Source: Alphaproteobacteria bacterium
GTDB taxonomy: Bacteria; Pseudomonadota; Alphaproteobacteria; Rhodobacterales; Rhodobacteraceae
DNA length: 64,000 nt
Reading direction: 5' to 3'
NCBI GenBank assembly: GCA_030429495.1
Contig: JAUIFH010000006.1
Coordinates: forward strand, 124,001 to 188,000
The notes under the pieces were generated by a model, which was not told the origin of the DNA, made no database searches, and saw nothing but the letters and a program-made list of their open reading frames with translations. This document shows, piece by piece, positions 63,693-64,000 of this stretch. The position numbers and the translations under genes are program-made. Each line of letters starts with the position of its first letter. The stretch's first letter is position 1.

Positions 63693-63759
63693 CGACGGCC
63701 CCTCCTGTTTGCGTTGGCCACGCGGGCAAGCCTAGCGGGCCGCGCGGCGGCGCGCAACC

Positions 63760-64000
63760 TCAGGCATTGGCCGCACGCGCCACCGGCGGGATCGCGGCCA
63801 AGGGGCTGAGGTTAAGCCAGTCAGCGAGCCGATCGCGGGCCGCCCGCCCGCCGATGACCTCAAGACGCCCATCGCCCGTGGCTGCACCAAGCGACACGTC
63901 GCCACGATAGACCCGGATCAGGTCCGCGACGGTCGCGGCAAGATAGAGGTCGGTCTCGCCGCCCGGATCATCGACGCAAAGCTGGCAGCGCCCACCCTCG
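63760..64000 (-). CDS. C-terminal part of a hypothetical protein, possibly HxlR-type regulator C-domain (truncated by window)
   Basis: Hand-translated open frame ...EGGRCQLCVDDPGGETDLYLAATVADLIRVYRGDVSLGAATGDGRLEVIGGRAARDRLADWLNLSPLAAIPPVARAANA*. Confidence 0.55.
   Translation of the reverse strand, partial: EGGRCQLCVDDPGGETDLYLAATVADLIRVYRGDVSLGAATGDGRLEVIGGRAARDRLADWLNLSPLAAIPPVARAANA

Overview
High-GC alphaproteobacterial chromosomal window, by gene content and order most like Rhodobacterales/Rhodobacteraceae (inference). I see about 58 protein genes, two tRNAs (Phe-GAA, Thr-GGT), no rRNA, no CRISPR and no recognisable transposase or integrase. Main blocks: (i) a glycan/surface-polysaccharide block (770-5197) containing a glycosyltransferase with a tandem-repeat N-terminus; (ii) a housekeeping minus-strand operon yacG-rng-maf-infA ... 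hisD-DUF2948-murA with accessory insertions; (iii) a complete quinohemoprotein amine dehydrogenase (QHNDH, qhp/pea) locus, qhpG-A-D-C-B-F-E plus divergent qhpR (19124-28409), extended by a FeaR-like AraC regulator, an aldehyde dehydrogenase and an acyl-CoA synthetase (14751-19175), which reads as an amine-utilisation island; (iv) DegP-like protease, MetY/Z, SIMPL protein, and a 1020-aa Pro/Ala-rich protein that looks like a GspL/PilM-like plus GspC/PilP-like fusion; (v) hppD/Lrp, CPA2 antiporter, mce, aspS, carB; (vi) a small lower-GC orphan islet; (vii) tdk, proC, ubiK/lgt/MidA/pgeF, a Hint-domain protein, trxB and an ABC-F ATPase. The ABC-F gene is preceded by an undescribed-looking 19-codon upstream ORF with a perfect Shine-Dalgarno and an overlapping hairpin, a candidate attenuator. 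No searches were run; family calls come from reading motifs in the supplied translations.
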